Shown: positions 11,206-24,400 of the stretch, piece after piece | Layout of the letters: each line of letters starts with the position of its first letter | Position numbering within the stretch: the first letter of the stretch is position 1 | NCBI GenBank assembly: GCA_032988165.1 | Contig: JANTQF010000336.1 | Span: 1 to 38,251 of the forward strand | From: Emmonsiellopsis sp. PD_33 | Lineage: Eukaryota > Ascomycota > Eurotiomycetes > Onygenales > Ajellomycetaceae | Length of the DNA: 38,251 nucleotides | Reading direction: 5' to 3' | Position numbers and translations under genes: made by a program | Notes under the pieces: generated by a model | What the model was told of the DNA's origin: nothing | The model's database searches: none | What the model saw: the letters and a program-made list of their open reading frames with translations, nothing else

Positions 11206-13487
11206 ATGAGCTACCTCCACCACCCCTTCCCCTTCAATGGCCATGCTGCAATACCCGTCGACCAGCCGATGGGCTATGGGGTCCCGATCCGGCATCCACA
11301 CATGGGACATCCAATTGATACTTATCTCCTCCCCCACGCCCCAATTGACCTCGCCGATTTCTACCACCAAGCTGCCGCACTCGAAGACTATGAGGAATAC
11401 GCGGAGAATTTGTCACGACCACGCTTGACCAAGGAGCAGGTTGATACTCTTGAAGCCCAGTTCCAGGCCCACCCGAAGCCAAACAGCAACGTTAAGCGTC
11501 AATTGGCCGCCCAGACAAACCTAACTTTGCCCCGAGTTGCTGTATGATTATCACCAAATTCTTACACGGGATGGTTGCAGAGATGGCTAATCATGTTTTA
11601 TAGAATTGGTTCCAGAACCGACGCGCAAAGGCAAAGCAGCAGAAACGGCAACAGGAGTTTGAGAGAATGCAGGCTAGCGAGAACAACGAACAGTGGAAAA
11701 ATAACCAAGCTTCGCAGCCGGAAGGAACCACCCCAGAAGAAGAACAACCAGAACGTACCGAATTGTCGACGCCGACCCTGGAGCGAACTGCTACTCCGCC
11801 GTCAGAAAGTCCCGCCAGCCCTCATCAACCGGAAGAGCAATCGGAATCCACAGACACAACTCAATCCGAATTTGCCACCTCCTTACAAGGACCCATTGAG
11901 CCGAGTATGGCAGCCCATGTGCAGTTCAGGCATCCAGGGGAAGATATAACACCAGTCAAATGTCAAGACTCGGATATCGATGACCATCCCTCTCATTCCC
12001 CACTGGTCAATGCACATATCAGCGCCCTCACTTCCGCATTCCATGGATGGAACGGGAATGAGGATGTCTCAGCCACTTGGGCCACATCACAAAGTCCGGA
12101 AGCCAATTTCGATTTCGCCCATATGAATGGGCAGCAATTGGGTCCTACAGATCATTCCGTCGAGATACGGGTCCGGGAACACCAGGGTTTTTCCAATATT
12201 CAATATGGCCCCGAGTCAGATGGGTGGGAAGCGCAGATGTCAAATTTTATGGGCAAACACCAATCCAACAATCAACATCCTAACGATGCATTCCAACCCA
12301 TCTCCTACGGTTCCCTGCAATCTCCCATGTTCCATGACGATGTTCGACGAGGATCCTACTCCTCCGAACGGTCTGAGCTCGCTGAATCACTTTTCCACGC
12401 CGACCTAAACAGCGTGGTAGGCACTTCTCCGCAACTCCACGCAGCGCATTTGAATCAATTCGCCCGGATGGGCCATCCTGTTGAATCCGACACAAATTGG
12501 CGGTATCCTGAAAAAGAAGTTGATCTTGCAGCTCGTCGAAAAAGGCCTCGACCTGCGGCTATCGGAACATCTGGCCTTGCTCGCTCTTTCGGACCTTCAT
12601 CGATGTCTCCCACCACCAGGATTTCAGGTATGGGAGCGGGACATGTCATTCGGCACGCCAAGTCAACCCAGAATCTCAGTCCAAACCATACCTCTCGATA
12701 CCCAGGTATTCGGAAGGTTTCCGCTGCTCTGCGGTCCCCGCTTGGCATGACAACATTTGCGGAAGCCAATCGTTTCAACGCCGCTAGTGCTACTACCACT
12801 GACACGATGACAAGGGTACCGGGCCTCGTGTCGACAGCCCTAGCTCCACCAACTCCCCTGACGCCAGAAGATTTCCAGGGCCTCCTTCCGCTAACGCCTA
12901 ATGATACTCAATACTGCATATCACCAACGGATGACATGGGCTGTGGACGTTTTTTCCCAGCATCCCAACCTATGCAATTGCATATCGAATCGCCACCCAC
13001 TACTCCCTTACACCCAGGAGTCCTATCGAATTTCCAATACCAAACATTAGGGATGCCAATGTCTGCGCCTTCCCAGAATACGACGTTCCAGGACTACTCG
13101 CTCTCTATCCCAACTGGCCCGATTAATAGCGGCCTCTGGCCTGATAATACTTCGTTGTCGTCTCCTGAAACTTCGCATTTACAGCCAACGATCCATATGC
13201 CGCAGCCGACCCATATTTCTCCCATCACCTACGAAGAGTCGCTGGATCAATTAAGTGCCCCTATCGTGGATAACCTGGCAAGCCAAAGCGAATCACCACA
13301 ATGTACTATCAAGAGCTCCAGCACACCTCCGCCGTCAGATGGCTCCACACCAGGTTCCCAAAAAGTGACAGAATTTCTAATTCAAGAGTTTCCAAAACAA
13401 CAGGAGGCCCATAGACACGCGGCCCAACAGCTCCCACAAAAGCCCAAGACCTACACCTTCACCAATCAAACCCCAAACGATTTTTAG
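11206..13487 (+). CDS. Homeobox transcription factor
   Basis: Two exons, 11206-11541 and 11604-13487, encode 739 residues. A homeodomain spans about 70-128, with the recognition-helix signature WFQNRRAKAKQQ (W48, F49, Q50, N51 and R53 in homeodomain numbering). It should bind TAAT-like DNA in the nucleus. The only intron (62 nt, branch GCTAAT, acceptor TATAG) splits the recognition helix between residues 46 and 47. The rest is Ser/Pro/Gln-rich and low in predicted structure, with a basic block RRKRPRP (about 423-429) that may be a nuclear signal. The start is the first ATG of the frame and is followed closely by His/Pro-rich sequence. Fungal proteins of this kind regulate conidiation, sexual development and secondary metabolism, but I cannot assign it to a named Hbx/Htf orthologue with confidence. 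Confidence 0.9.
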
Positions 13488-15390
13488 CATACCTGTGCAA
13501 TACGTCTTCTCTTTACCAACAGCGCTTTCACGACTGAACTACATACGCCATATATAATCATAATAGCTTCCCTTTACCCCTTCGCCTGATCTGACTGGAA
13601 TATATTCCGCTTACTATCTTATTGTTTAATTCTTTTAATATACCCAACTTGAGTCGATTTTGAATGTTACGTGTTGTTTCACTCCTACGGCTAGGCATCC
13701 TTTTGTCATGTCTTCATTTCCACCATATACATATGTACATTCCACCCTTTTAACTCTCTTCTCTCTTTTCGCCGCCAGACTCTTTTTTTTTGTCTTGCAT
13801 TCTTTCTTTTTCTTTTCTTTTTTGTATATGAAATGCGGAAAATGGGAATTTTGGAGGACACCCGGTTTTCCAAATCATGGCCATGGTCACGGCTATTTTT
13901 TTTTGTCTTTTTGAGCTGCTCGAACTTCTGACTGCTATGCCAGCACTTCCCCCCCCCCCTTTTCCTACACTTCAGTTTTTTCTTTCTTCATACCTACTAC
14001 TACTTTAATACTCTTATATTACTTTTAATAATACCCAGCGTCAGCAACCTTTATATCTATTCCTTTTTATCTTTTTCATAACTACATAGCTGATACTGTT
14101 ATCCTTTCTTAATACCCTCTTCTCTCTGTATTACCTTTTAATCTGCATAGTTTTATTTCCTCTTTTTCTCTCTTTTTCTCTCTTTTTCTCTCCTTTTTGA
14201 AATATCTTTATTACCTACCTACCTACCTACCTACTACATGATAACGTCTATCTATCTATCTATCAATCAGCAAGCTTATAAGCCTGAGATATATATAATA
14301 TTATTGTTAATTTTTTTTTCCAAAGTTTAGCCATGCAACGCACACTTAGTTTCATTTCAGAATAATCATACTATCTACCTAGCTACTTTAACAGACTATA
14401 TAGATAAAGGTTATATGTCTAAATTTATCCACATTCTCTTAAAGTAAGACTTACCTCTCTAAATAAATAAATCGAATAGTTTACTCTCTCCTTCTCTTCT
14501 CTCCACTTTTTTTTTAACTAAAGCAAGCAATCCATCTATCATCTTATAAAAAAAAATCTCCTACAAAAAACCACCTAAATCCTCTCTATAACAACAGTAA
14601 GGAATAGCGATGCAAGAGGGGGTGCAGGAAAACATAATTAAAGTCTTCTTTTCCTCTCTGTGCAGACTGTACTCTGGCTGTTTTTCTGCTGTACCTTACT
14701 TATTACCACTTTCATCTCTATGAATTACCTTAGAGCGGAACGCTCATACCTATGCCTATGCCTATATACTAAACCCCGTCCCCAACTGCCGAGGAAAAAA
14801 AAAAGCCAAATAGTAAAAAAAGGTAAATTAGGGCTAAAAAGAAGTGTGAGAGTTAGGTTAAAAATTAACTTAAATAAGCCTAGAGATATAAGAGATTATA
14901 CAGTAATAAAACCCAGCCTGGCCTATAGTAATAATGATAATAATAATAAAAGAAAGAGAAAGAGAGGGGATGAACATGTTTCAAATTAACAAAGCAGTAG
15001 CATAATAATAGACATATAGATAATAAAAGTAAATTGTGATTTTAAAGGCAGATGAAAAAAATAGAAATAGGGGGTATGTAGGTATAGAACATACAGACAA
15101 GGCAAATTTAATGAAAAAAAAGTAATGGGTAATAATAAATAAATAGTAAGAATATAAAGTATTAAAAAGAGGGTTAGTTAGTGGTTGCACAAAACTGAAA
15201 CAAAAACCAATAGCCAAACAAGTTGAAGAAGAGATTATGACATCTATACTGCATTTATCGCGTAGAGGTATCAGGATCCAAACTCGAACAAAGGTATGAA
15301 AACAAAGCCAATAAGAATAAGAACCGTTAAACAGCGAGAGAAGCCAGAATCTGCATGGAAACAAAATGCAACTACCAATCATCCTTCCCG
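13488..15390. other. low-complexity spacer between convergent homeobox and rsc7 genes
   Basis: About 1.9 kb between convergent stop codons. It is strongly T/C-rich on the plus strand to about 14600, then AT-rich to about 15200. Repeats include four CTCTCTTTTT-like units (about 14160-14199), an ACCT repeat (14213-14235) and a TCTA repeat (14247-14264). The small frames here are Lys/Asn- or Phe-rich and reflect composition. It probably holds both 3' UTRs. Confidence 0.6.
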
Positions 15391-17480
15391 TCAATATGGC
15401 CAACCCCCTTGGGGTTGGCCAGTGGGTCCCTGAGGCAGCGGCCCTCCTGCTGTGGTGCTAGGCCAGCCAGGTAGGGCCGCAGTGGTAGCCATGCCCATGC
15501 CGGGTTGCTGGTGCGTGGCGGGCATGAACTGCTGCGAACCAGCAGGGCCTTGAGATGATGGGTACATCCCCCGTGCAGCAGCCATGTTAGAATATGCGGC
15601 GGCCGAAACGCCCGGGTAGCCCATGGCGCTGAGGTTCTGCTGCTGTTGTGGCGGTGGCTGTGAGTGAAGCTGCGACGGTGGAGCGCGGTGTTGATGGCGT
15701 GGGGATTGTGAGGGGTGATGTGGTGGCGTATTATGCAGATGTGGTGAAGGAGATTGCTGCTGTTGGTGTAGTTGTGGAGGATATTGTGACATACCAACCG
15801 TGTGGGAAGCCGAGAGAGGAGATGGTTGGGGTTGCGGAGGTGGCTGGCCCCACAGTTGTTGAGGTGTTTGGGAATAGGGGTATGGGGAAGCTTGGCTCGT
15901 GCTGGCGGATGCAAGGGATATGTTTGACGAACGATGTTGGAGCTGGTCGGGGCGCATTCCCTGGGGCATTCCACGTAGCGGGGATTGGGAAATGGGAGTT
16001 TGTTGATGAGAGGTTTGGGAATATGATTGTTGAGGAGTCATCATTTGCGGATGCGACAGAACACCTGGGTGCTGGTTAAGCATGCCAGAGGTTAAGTGTG
16101 GCGACTGCAACGACTGTGCGCTTGCTGGGGCGGGCTCGACGTGACCAGGCGGAGATTGACTGCTTGTGGCAGGGGCTTCACGTTTTCTATTCCAGTGCTC
16201 ATCTAGCCCTTTGGATCGATACCCCCGTTGCTGATTCAAGATCTTGCTAAAATCAGCTGTGTGCGTGGCATGGTTCATTATCTCCGCGGCAGTACTGGGC
16301 TGTGTTCTATCCTGGAATGCCGAAGGGGCCATCTCCTGTCTGGGTCGAGGCATGCTATTGAATTCCCGCATCCGTGGATCATCCGCTGGCGCTAGATGTA
16401 TCATGGGAAGGGGATTGAGGTTTGCCGGGTGTGGAGGCATATCCGGGGGGATACCATCGATATGAGGACCATTGCTGTAGATAATGTCGCTTTGACCCAA
16501 ACTTGGTACTAGTCCCGCATTGGCGGCCTCTGCAGCAGCAGCATCTCTGGCTTTGGCAGCTCCTGGTCGTTTCTCGCCTGCTAGGTCCTCCTCAGTGAAG
16601 CCTTGTTTTCGCGCCTTGCTCTCCCAATAGTCATCCCTAACGCGACGCCCATCAACAATCACTCTGCTCCCAAACTGTCGAAACATGGATTTGGCAGTTA
16701 CGATGGCGATCTGTCGAGAACGGTACGAGTAAGGAAGGATATCCTGTTGAATCAAAGAATCCTTCTCTGGTTGAGTTGCGATGATCTTGTAAAGAGATCG
16801 GTTCTTGGTGAAAAGAAGATACGAATCTCGATATCCCAGTATCCTGGCGCATTCTGTTGCTAACATGAATAGTTTCTTCCCGCGGTTTGGTACGCAAAAT
16901 GTCCTGCACTTGTATTTGCGCTTATCCTGTGGGTATCCCATCGCGTCGACTTTCTTCTCGCCATTCTCATCAAATTCCTTGGGCACATACTCATCTCCAT
17001 CTGCTCCCAGCTGGTCGGTGGTGTGATCTCTAACAGTGGGGAGCGCTTTGACCACTGGCTTGGTAGGCGTAGTTTTGGCTGGCGGGGATGTCTGTGGTGC
17101 GACGACGGCATGTTGTTGGATATGTTGGGCGGGGAGATGTGAAACCTGGGGTTGAGCGGGGGATTGTCTGGATCGCTGCGACGCCGTTAACGGGGCAGGG
17201 TGAGATGCTGTGGACATTTTGGGCGTCTTGGGGGGTCGACCTCGTTTGCGACGGCCTTGCTCGTCTGGGACTGTGGTGGTTAGGAAAGACAACGCTAGCG
17301 GGGGATACGACAGCAAGGAACCAGGAGCATACCATCTTCCACTTCGCCCTCTGCAGGTTGATCATGTCGCTCTGTTGACCTGCTTCGTTTGATTCCTCTT
17401 GGGCTGGCGTTGGTGTTGGTGTTGGTGTTTGGGGCAGAGGAGGCAGCAAGGGAAGACTGCGCGAGGGTGACTGAAGACAT
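15391..17480 (-). CDS. rsc7: Chromatin remodelling complex subunit Rsc7/Swp82 family
   Basis: Two exons, 17480-17333 and 17270-15391, give 675 residues; an alternative acceptor six bases later gives 673. An AT-hook-like RKRGRPPK lies at about 57-64. The conserved CRC_subunit domain (Rsc7/Swp82) covers about 144-274, with YVPKEFDENGEKKVD, the Cys-containing KYKCRTFCVPNRG segment and the SMFRQFGSRVIVDGRRVRDDYWE segment. The C-terminal half is Gln/Pro/Ser-rich and probably disordered. Family knowledge: Rsc7 (Npl6) and Swp82 are accessory subunits of the RSC and SWI/SNF ATP-dependent nucleosome remodellers. The start MSSVTLAQSS is the first ATG in its frame and lies in a Thr/Asn repeat-bearing exon. 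The gene looks intact. Confidence 0.9.
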
Positions 17481-18480
17481 GGTCAATATCGGATGAGAAG
17501 GGCCTTGCGACAACAACAGCCATCGCAGCGGACTAATCAGATAGAGAAAGAAAGCTGTTTCCAAGACGATAGGAGGAATGCGACAGGAAACAAGACGAGG
17601 ACAAGGGGGGGTCGCGACAAGGGAGGAGGGATAATACCTGGCGTGTTTAAGGCGGCAGGGTTGATGGTCCCTGACCCATCGATCAGATCGGAACCCATGC
17701 CGTTTATCGGAGCGGAGGCAGGGTGGGAAGTGGTATACATGGCGGGCCAAGGGGAGGAGAAGCTATGGTGGTGCAAGAGGAGCGGGCCAAGGATCGCCGG
17801 GAGCGAAGGAAGCGACGCAGCGCTTGACGGTCAACCGCAAAGCGCGGCGGCGGTTGGGTCAGACAGCCGCGGCGGCGGGGACCGGGGTGGGGGCAGCGAG
17901 GGACGAATGGCGAGCCAGCCGGGACGGGACTCGGGCGGTGGAGGAGCCGTGCAGGGAGAGGGAGGGATCGCGAGAGGGCGAGGGGGTGTTTTGGTGGCGG
18001 GTGATGAGTTGGCGATGCACACGACGCGACGCAAGCGAAGATCCTTCCAACGGTGCGCGGGTGCGGGTGGCAGGCGGAGAGACGAGGCGCGGCACCGGGC
18101 GGCGCAGACAGCAGCAGCGGCAGCGGGGCAGACAGCGCAGAGCACAGGCGAGACGCGCCAGAGAGAGGCGGGCAGACGGGCGACGACGGCGATGGCGATG
18201 GCGGCGGCTGAGGCGAGATGGTGATGCTGGAGAGGAGAAGACGGCGAGGTCGACGGCGGTGATGACGCTGCGATGTACGGCGGCGTACGCGATACCGTAT
18301 TCCGCGGCGTGCAGAGGCTGCCAGGCGTGTATCGTACCGTATCGCGTGTATCTGTACGGTACGGTAACGGGGTTCTGCAGTCAGCTGAGCTTGCGGCTCT
18401 GCGGCGCTGAGTCAGCCGCTGCTCGATCGGGCGGTTAGGGCAAGGGCAAGGGCTTAGGGTAGGGTTTGGCGGTTTGGAAG
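17481..18480. promoter_or_regulatory. GC-rich upstream region of rsc7
   Basis: Directly upstream of rsc7 the sequence becomes GC- and CpG-rich, strongest at about 17770-18280, unlike the AT/CT-rich DNA around it. Several overlapping Arg/Gly/Ala-rich frames exist on both strands, as expected from composition. None has a recognisable domain, so I read this as promoter and leader, not as genes. Telomere-like TTAGGG hexamers occur at 18435-18440 and 18454-18459. Confidence 0.5.
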
Positions 18481-21400
18481 GACAGGAGAGAGAGAGAGAG
18501 AGAGAGAGATGTTATCTATCCCTTTGCTCCTGGTCTGCCCTCTGTCTGCCCTCTGTCTGGCTGTTGTCGCTTGTCTGTCGCTTCCTTTCCCTCCTTACTA
18601 GTACCTAACTTACTATTTAAACTTCCTCGCTTTCTTGATCCTCTTCTTTTCTGCTCATCACCTGGCGCGAGAATATGGAGCCCGCTGCGGCACTGCGTCT
18701 CGGGCCTGGCAGAACCACCCCAATCGAGTAAGCCCGGCGGAAGAATCCTTGGAATCCAGCGTCCCTTTCGCCTGGAGCCGGTGATAGGCCGGAGCGGTGA
18801 GCAGAGACAAGAGGCCGTCGGGATGCGAAAAGCAAGGAGACGCGCAGTGCACTTCGAAGCTGGGGAAGAGAAGCAGGCGGCAGCTATTGGATTGGACTCT
18901 GCAACTGAGGTCACTGGGTCACTGGATCACCAGATGGAGGGGGGGAAGGTTGCTTCAAGTCTGGTTTGGTTTCTCCCAAGGAAAAGCCTGGCGGAGCAGC
19001 CAGCAGGGAAGAGGGGGGTAGGCAAAGTCAAAAGCGATGCCAAAAGGAGGGGTTAAAAGGACTGGCCGCTGGCAGACAAACGACTCCAGACACCGAGAAC
19101 AGGGAGGGCCACCCCGCCATTTAACTGGCCGATGCGCTGTGTTTTCTTTTTCCGTTGCTTTCTTTTCCCCTTCAATAACACGAACCGTATGGCGATCGCC
19201 TCTTGTTCACCCCCAAAAGATGTGGTAACAGGAAACAAAGCAAAAGCCAAGATACCTCCAGATGCTGCTGTTTTTGGGCGGTTCTGGTAACGAAACGGCG
19301 GCCCCTACGCCCCATGATTGGACAAGGCGACTGGGGGGTTGGTTAGTGTACGGCTTCACTTCCAGCGGGAGCGACGGGAGGGATCAAGCCAGACTATTGT
19401 CAGATGATTCGAACGGGTTATTATCTGCTGCAGATATACGACAGGGTTGCCGACTTGCCGCAGCTTTCGACAGCCCGCCTGGCGCTCGGAATATCCCTAA
19501 CTCCCTCGAAGAATTGCCCATCACACATACATGGCCATAGCTGAACCCTGTTTTTTTTATTCTTCTTCTTATTTATTATTTATTTATTTGTTATTTTCCA
19601 TTTCGGAACTTGCGTGGCGACGACCGCTCTGCCCGCGAGAGGCTGGCTTTCTTGCTCGCCAATTTTCCTTGGGCTGACAGAAAAAGGAAAATACGTCCTT
19701 GGTTCCTTGTTAGCCTAATTGCGTCTCTGTCCTATCACCGGCCGGCATTCTGGATTCATCATGCATGAGCTCCCGATGCAAGGTGAAAATGGCCGATGAA
19801 TATGACGCTGCTGCTGCTGGTTCTTGCCTAGGCGCATGGGCAGTGGGGGCAGTGGTACATCACCCGAAGGTCAACAGATGCTTTTTCCTGTCCCACTCGC
19901 TCACGGACTCCTTGATACATACATACTTGCATGTACTATGCACGGCAAGGCACGGGTGATCACTGATCACTCGACTAGTGGGCGCAGCGGTGGTTGTGCG
20001 CTCACGGAGATGCAGGGTATCCTTGTCGGTTTCTTGCTGAGGCCTTGACAAAAAGGCTCCAGCCCCAGATATTTCATCAGCCTGCAGGACACTTTAATAT
20101 GGCTGGGGGCGTACAATAATAACGGAGATATGATTGTTACCTCGTTTCGAGGAATACATCCTTGTTTCTGCTGCCTTTCCTTGGATACCACACTTGCCGT
20201 CCGTCAGCGGCGCTCAATTCCGACCCCCTGATTCGGTGCGGAGGAAATATTTTAGTCTCGTTCAGCACCGGCGCCGTGCCCTTCTTTCTGTCTATCCTCA
20301 GAGGAGTTCATCTACACGCGCTATGGCTATCCTCGAATCAAATCGCGATCGCATAGCGATCGCATAGCGACATGAGGCCCGCGCATGGGATAATATTGAG
20401 CACCCCCTATCTTCACATCTGATTCCAACCTAATGTGCGCAGACACCGTGATAAAACACCCCTTACTAGCTCATCATTACTCCTCCCTTCACCTAACCCA
20501 AGGCAAGAATGCTTCTTCAAACTTACTCGGTGCTTGATCTACCCCACAAAACCCTCACGGATCCAACACCCGGCTAAGCTCTCCCCCCTCCCGTACTAAC
20601 TGAATTATCTGACCCCGGGTCGTGGCGCCCCGTCTTAGTTACCACAACCATGAAACGGTTCTCTTTCCTCTTTCTTTCTTTGTACGTTTCTGACCTTTCT
20701 AAGGGCTGTGCACCGTGAAAATCCATTCTAGGCCTACTTCATCCGTTACTCCTATCCCCTCTAACCCTCGAACATAGTTCGTTCTAAGGAGACTGACTGA
20801 CTCACGAAACTATCGGCAAAACGGCATCTACAAGTATGTAGTTACCAAGCAAGCCATGTCCCTTAACTACCTACCTAAACATACTTACCTACCATGCCTA
20901 CCGACAAGCATGGGGAATTTTTCTTTTTCTTTTTTCTTTTTGCTTTTTATTTTCGTACCACCACTCCGCTTGGCTTCAATGGCTATGGCTGTGTCACGTC
21001 ACGTCACAGTGGTTGCATTCTCTTGATAAAAAGAAGTAAGTAAGGTTACCTGGAACCGGAATAGATTGGGGGAAGAGAGTGAGGGTGGGCTTTTCTGGCT
21101 TTACGTTTGTTCGCTCGGTTGCTCGATCCGACCGCGCGGCGAGAGAGAGAGGGAGAGGGAGAAGGAGGGCGTTGCGTTGCGTTGCGTTGCGTGGCTCTAG
21201 GGTAGACTGGACTTGATTGCTTAACTAACTAATTGTTCTCTTGAGTTGAGCTTGGAAGTGAGTGGGATGCGTGGCGGGTAAGGAGGTACAGTACATAGCA
21301 TAGGTGTGAGGATGTGCTAGAAAGTATGTTGAACTGTGGGATATATATGTGCGGATAACTATGTAGGTAGGTAGGATATCCATCTGGCTATATCAATCAA

Positions 21401-24400
21401 TCTCGTGTTTGAAGGAGATCAATGAAGGAGTAAAGATATATCGAGCCCTACAGCCAGTTAGGTATTTATCCTGCTATGCAGATTATTTACATAGTGCCTG
21501 AGCCACTACCATATCCCTCATCCGTGAGCCTACTTGTCAAGTTAAAAATGAAAGCAGACAGACAGAGAGTCACATATTCCAGGACAAGGCATCTGAAAGC
21601 CCCAGTCACCTTGAGTAGGTAGCTGCAAGCCCAGTGGTCCCTTTGCTAAAGCCCCTATCTCCTGCTTCTGGCTACCTAGGAGGTCGTTCGTTAGCAGTAG
21701 CCATGAGATAACTAGACAATTAACTTACGGCAATACAATCATTGCACCGGAAATAAAGTTTCCCGCCATTCCCCCTTGCTACCTTCTAATAACTGAATTC
21801 AATTCTTGTTGATTGTTACAAAACTCAGCAGCAACAAAGAGCAATCAAATCAATCCTCAAGTAACTAACTAACCTAGTAGTTAAAACACTCACTCCGTCC
21901 AATAAAAACTCGCTCCCACCTACATCCCATCCCTACCTCATCCGCCATACGCTGCGTAACCAGGGATAGCATAGATCGGAGATCTGATGGGATGGGATGG
22001 GATGCGTTGGGGGGGAGGTCACGCCAGTATCATAAACTGGGACAGGCGGACGCCCCCTATTCCTAGTCTCCTCTTTAATACGATTTGGCGGACTGTTTTT
22101 ATTCAATTCCTTTCCTTCCATTACTTCTTCCTACCTGTCGGCTCTCTCCCCGTTTCGATTGCCGTGTAGTCAATGCGGCGTTTGTCTGCGGCTAAGTTGG
22201 CGGGTGTAGATGTGTATGTGTATGTGTATGTGTACGTATGTCGGTTCCCGCTGGTTAGCTGACTGACCTGGCTGGTCTGTGCTTGGTTTGGTATATATAT
22301 CTATATTCTGTATAGTTATTTATATATGTTGATAGGTGAGAGGTCGAGGATGTTGAAGGTGTAGGCTGATGATGTAGGTACCCAGATATCTCAGGTACGC
22401 AGCACTACATAGTAAGGTAGCATAGCATAGCATAGCATAGCACCGGAGAAATTATTCTACCTATGTATGTACTGACTGTAGTTACATATTTCAGGGGCGT
22501 TTTTTCATATTGCATTGATCTATCGATTATGTATGTAACAGTATTCCTTTCTCCTATCCACATCTACATCTCCGGAAGGAAATATGGTGAAGTTATGTAT
22601 GTATGTGTGGTAGATCAACTTTCTAGCAAGGATAGAAAAATCCAGAAACACTATTTCAAATCAACAATTTCCAGCCTGATTTAAAATGAGACTGGCGGAG
22701 GATTTTTCTTTTTCTTTTTCCTTTTTTTCCTTTGTTTTTGGGGGCCTTTTTCTTAACTGCCCTTAACTTTCTGTATTGTGCATAGAGGGTAGCACTGGGC
22801 CCCAGTTCCTAATGGAAGAAATGCTAAGCCTACCTACAACCAAAAGCAAAGGGAAAAAAAGAAGGAAAATAAATAAATGAAAGATGGATTATGCGGTGCT
22901 GTAACCACTATAGTTACATAAAGTGCACAGGGCAGGAGATGCCTTGTTACCTTTTTTTTTTTGGCCCATACATAGCTATCTATGTATGTTTGGATGGAGA
23001 GTGTGGTGTTACCTATCACTACCTTCTCATTCTTTTCATGTAGGTACGGGGTGACAAGAATGAGCTCGATGGCGATCGGGGGAGGTAACTAGATGAGGGG
23101 TGTTATTTTTGGGGGGCAGGACCTGCAATTAGGTAGTTAAGGGGGGTTGGTTTATGCGAAGGAATAGTTTGCTGCGGCTTTCCTTGATTAATTGATAGGA
23201 AGAGGTTCGATTCCATAGCTAGCTAAAAGTGCTCCATCGGGCTCTGATGAGAAGACGGGAATTTATGTAGTTACATGTAACCAGGTATAAAGCAGATAGG
23301 ACCAGGAGTTAACAAGGTGATCTCTCTCGAGTCTCCAGTTCCTTTCTCATTTTTCATTCCTTCCCATTTTTATTTATTATTATTTTGACATTCTCCATAA
23401 TCTCTTCCAAAGATCAGCAGCATTTCTCCCACATATCTCGACTATAATATCGTCTATGCGCGTCATCCCATAGGTTAACCAACTAGCTTTGGTATATTCA
23501 AGCCCCGCCCCCCTTAACTTTAACCATACACAATGCGCAGTTCTTCACACGAAATTAAGCATAAACGCCCCGGCCCGCCGCCCCACACCGTCCGTCTCCA
23601 GGGCCATCAGACCCAACATCATCCATCCATCCATGATCCCGTCCACCCACAAACGTCTCCCACCTCACCCCATCCCACCGCACCATCATTACCTAAACAG
23701 CCTGGGATGGGGTCGGCATCCTCGGCAACTGGATAATCATTTAGTGCTAACTAGATGTATGTTGCGCATACGGAAAATGAATAGAACATCCCGGTACTTA
23801 GTATGGAGATCGTATCAAGGTCAACTCATCTGATCCTCCTCTTTTTAGCGAGGATACATGTAAAAAAATTAATTTAGAAAGGGAAAACCCCCTGCCATTG
23901 CTATCTGCATTAATAATTGCATTCTCATCATGCATGTCGGGCATGTATGCAGCTGTTAGTTGGAACCTAGCAAGGAGCTTGGGCTGTGTTTTCTTGAACT
24001 AAGTAGTTACTTTTTAGGTCATTAAGTTAATTAGCTAGTTGAGGGATGTTTATTCTATATGTATCTTGTGGCTTAAATATTACACCTCCTTCATTTCTTA
24101 GAAATCTGTAAGGTGTGTAGGTAAGGGGGGTGGTCAGTTCAATGGTTCTTCTGTTGATATAAACCGCTGTTCCTACATTATGCAGTGAGTGATATGGCTA
24201 CCTGCTTAGGCACATTTTGTGTAGCAGACATAACTTTTAGGAACTATTTTGAATCACGGAGTTTACTCGTTTATTTCCTACTCCCACCTTTCCCCTCCAT
24301 CCCTATTTCTACCTCCTAACTACAACACCCCCAACTTCCCCACAGCTAAATCCTTCCCCCACCCACCCAGGCTCCAGCTGACCTCTAAACCCCTCCAGGG

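Noticed and set aside
14660..14989. 109-codon frame in the homeobox-rsc7 spacer
   Set aside because: Lys/Asn-rich low-complexity sequence in an AT-rich spacer; no support.
17493..18224. 243-codon plus-strand Arg/Gly-rich frame upstream of rsc7
   Set aside because: It is explained by high GC content and lies antisense in the promoter and leader; no domain seen.
18433..18467. TTAGGG-like hexamers suggesting an interstitial telomere
   Set aside because: Only two exact hexamers, interrupted by other sequence; too short and irregular.
23204..23214. tRNA B-box-like sequence GGTTCGATTCC
   Set aside because: The flanking bases do not form a T-stem, and no A box or acceptor stem is found at proper spacing.
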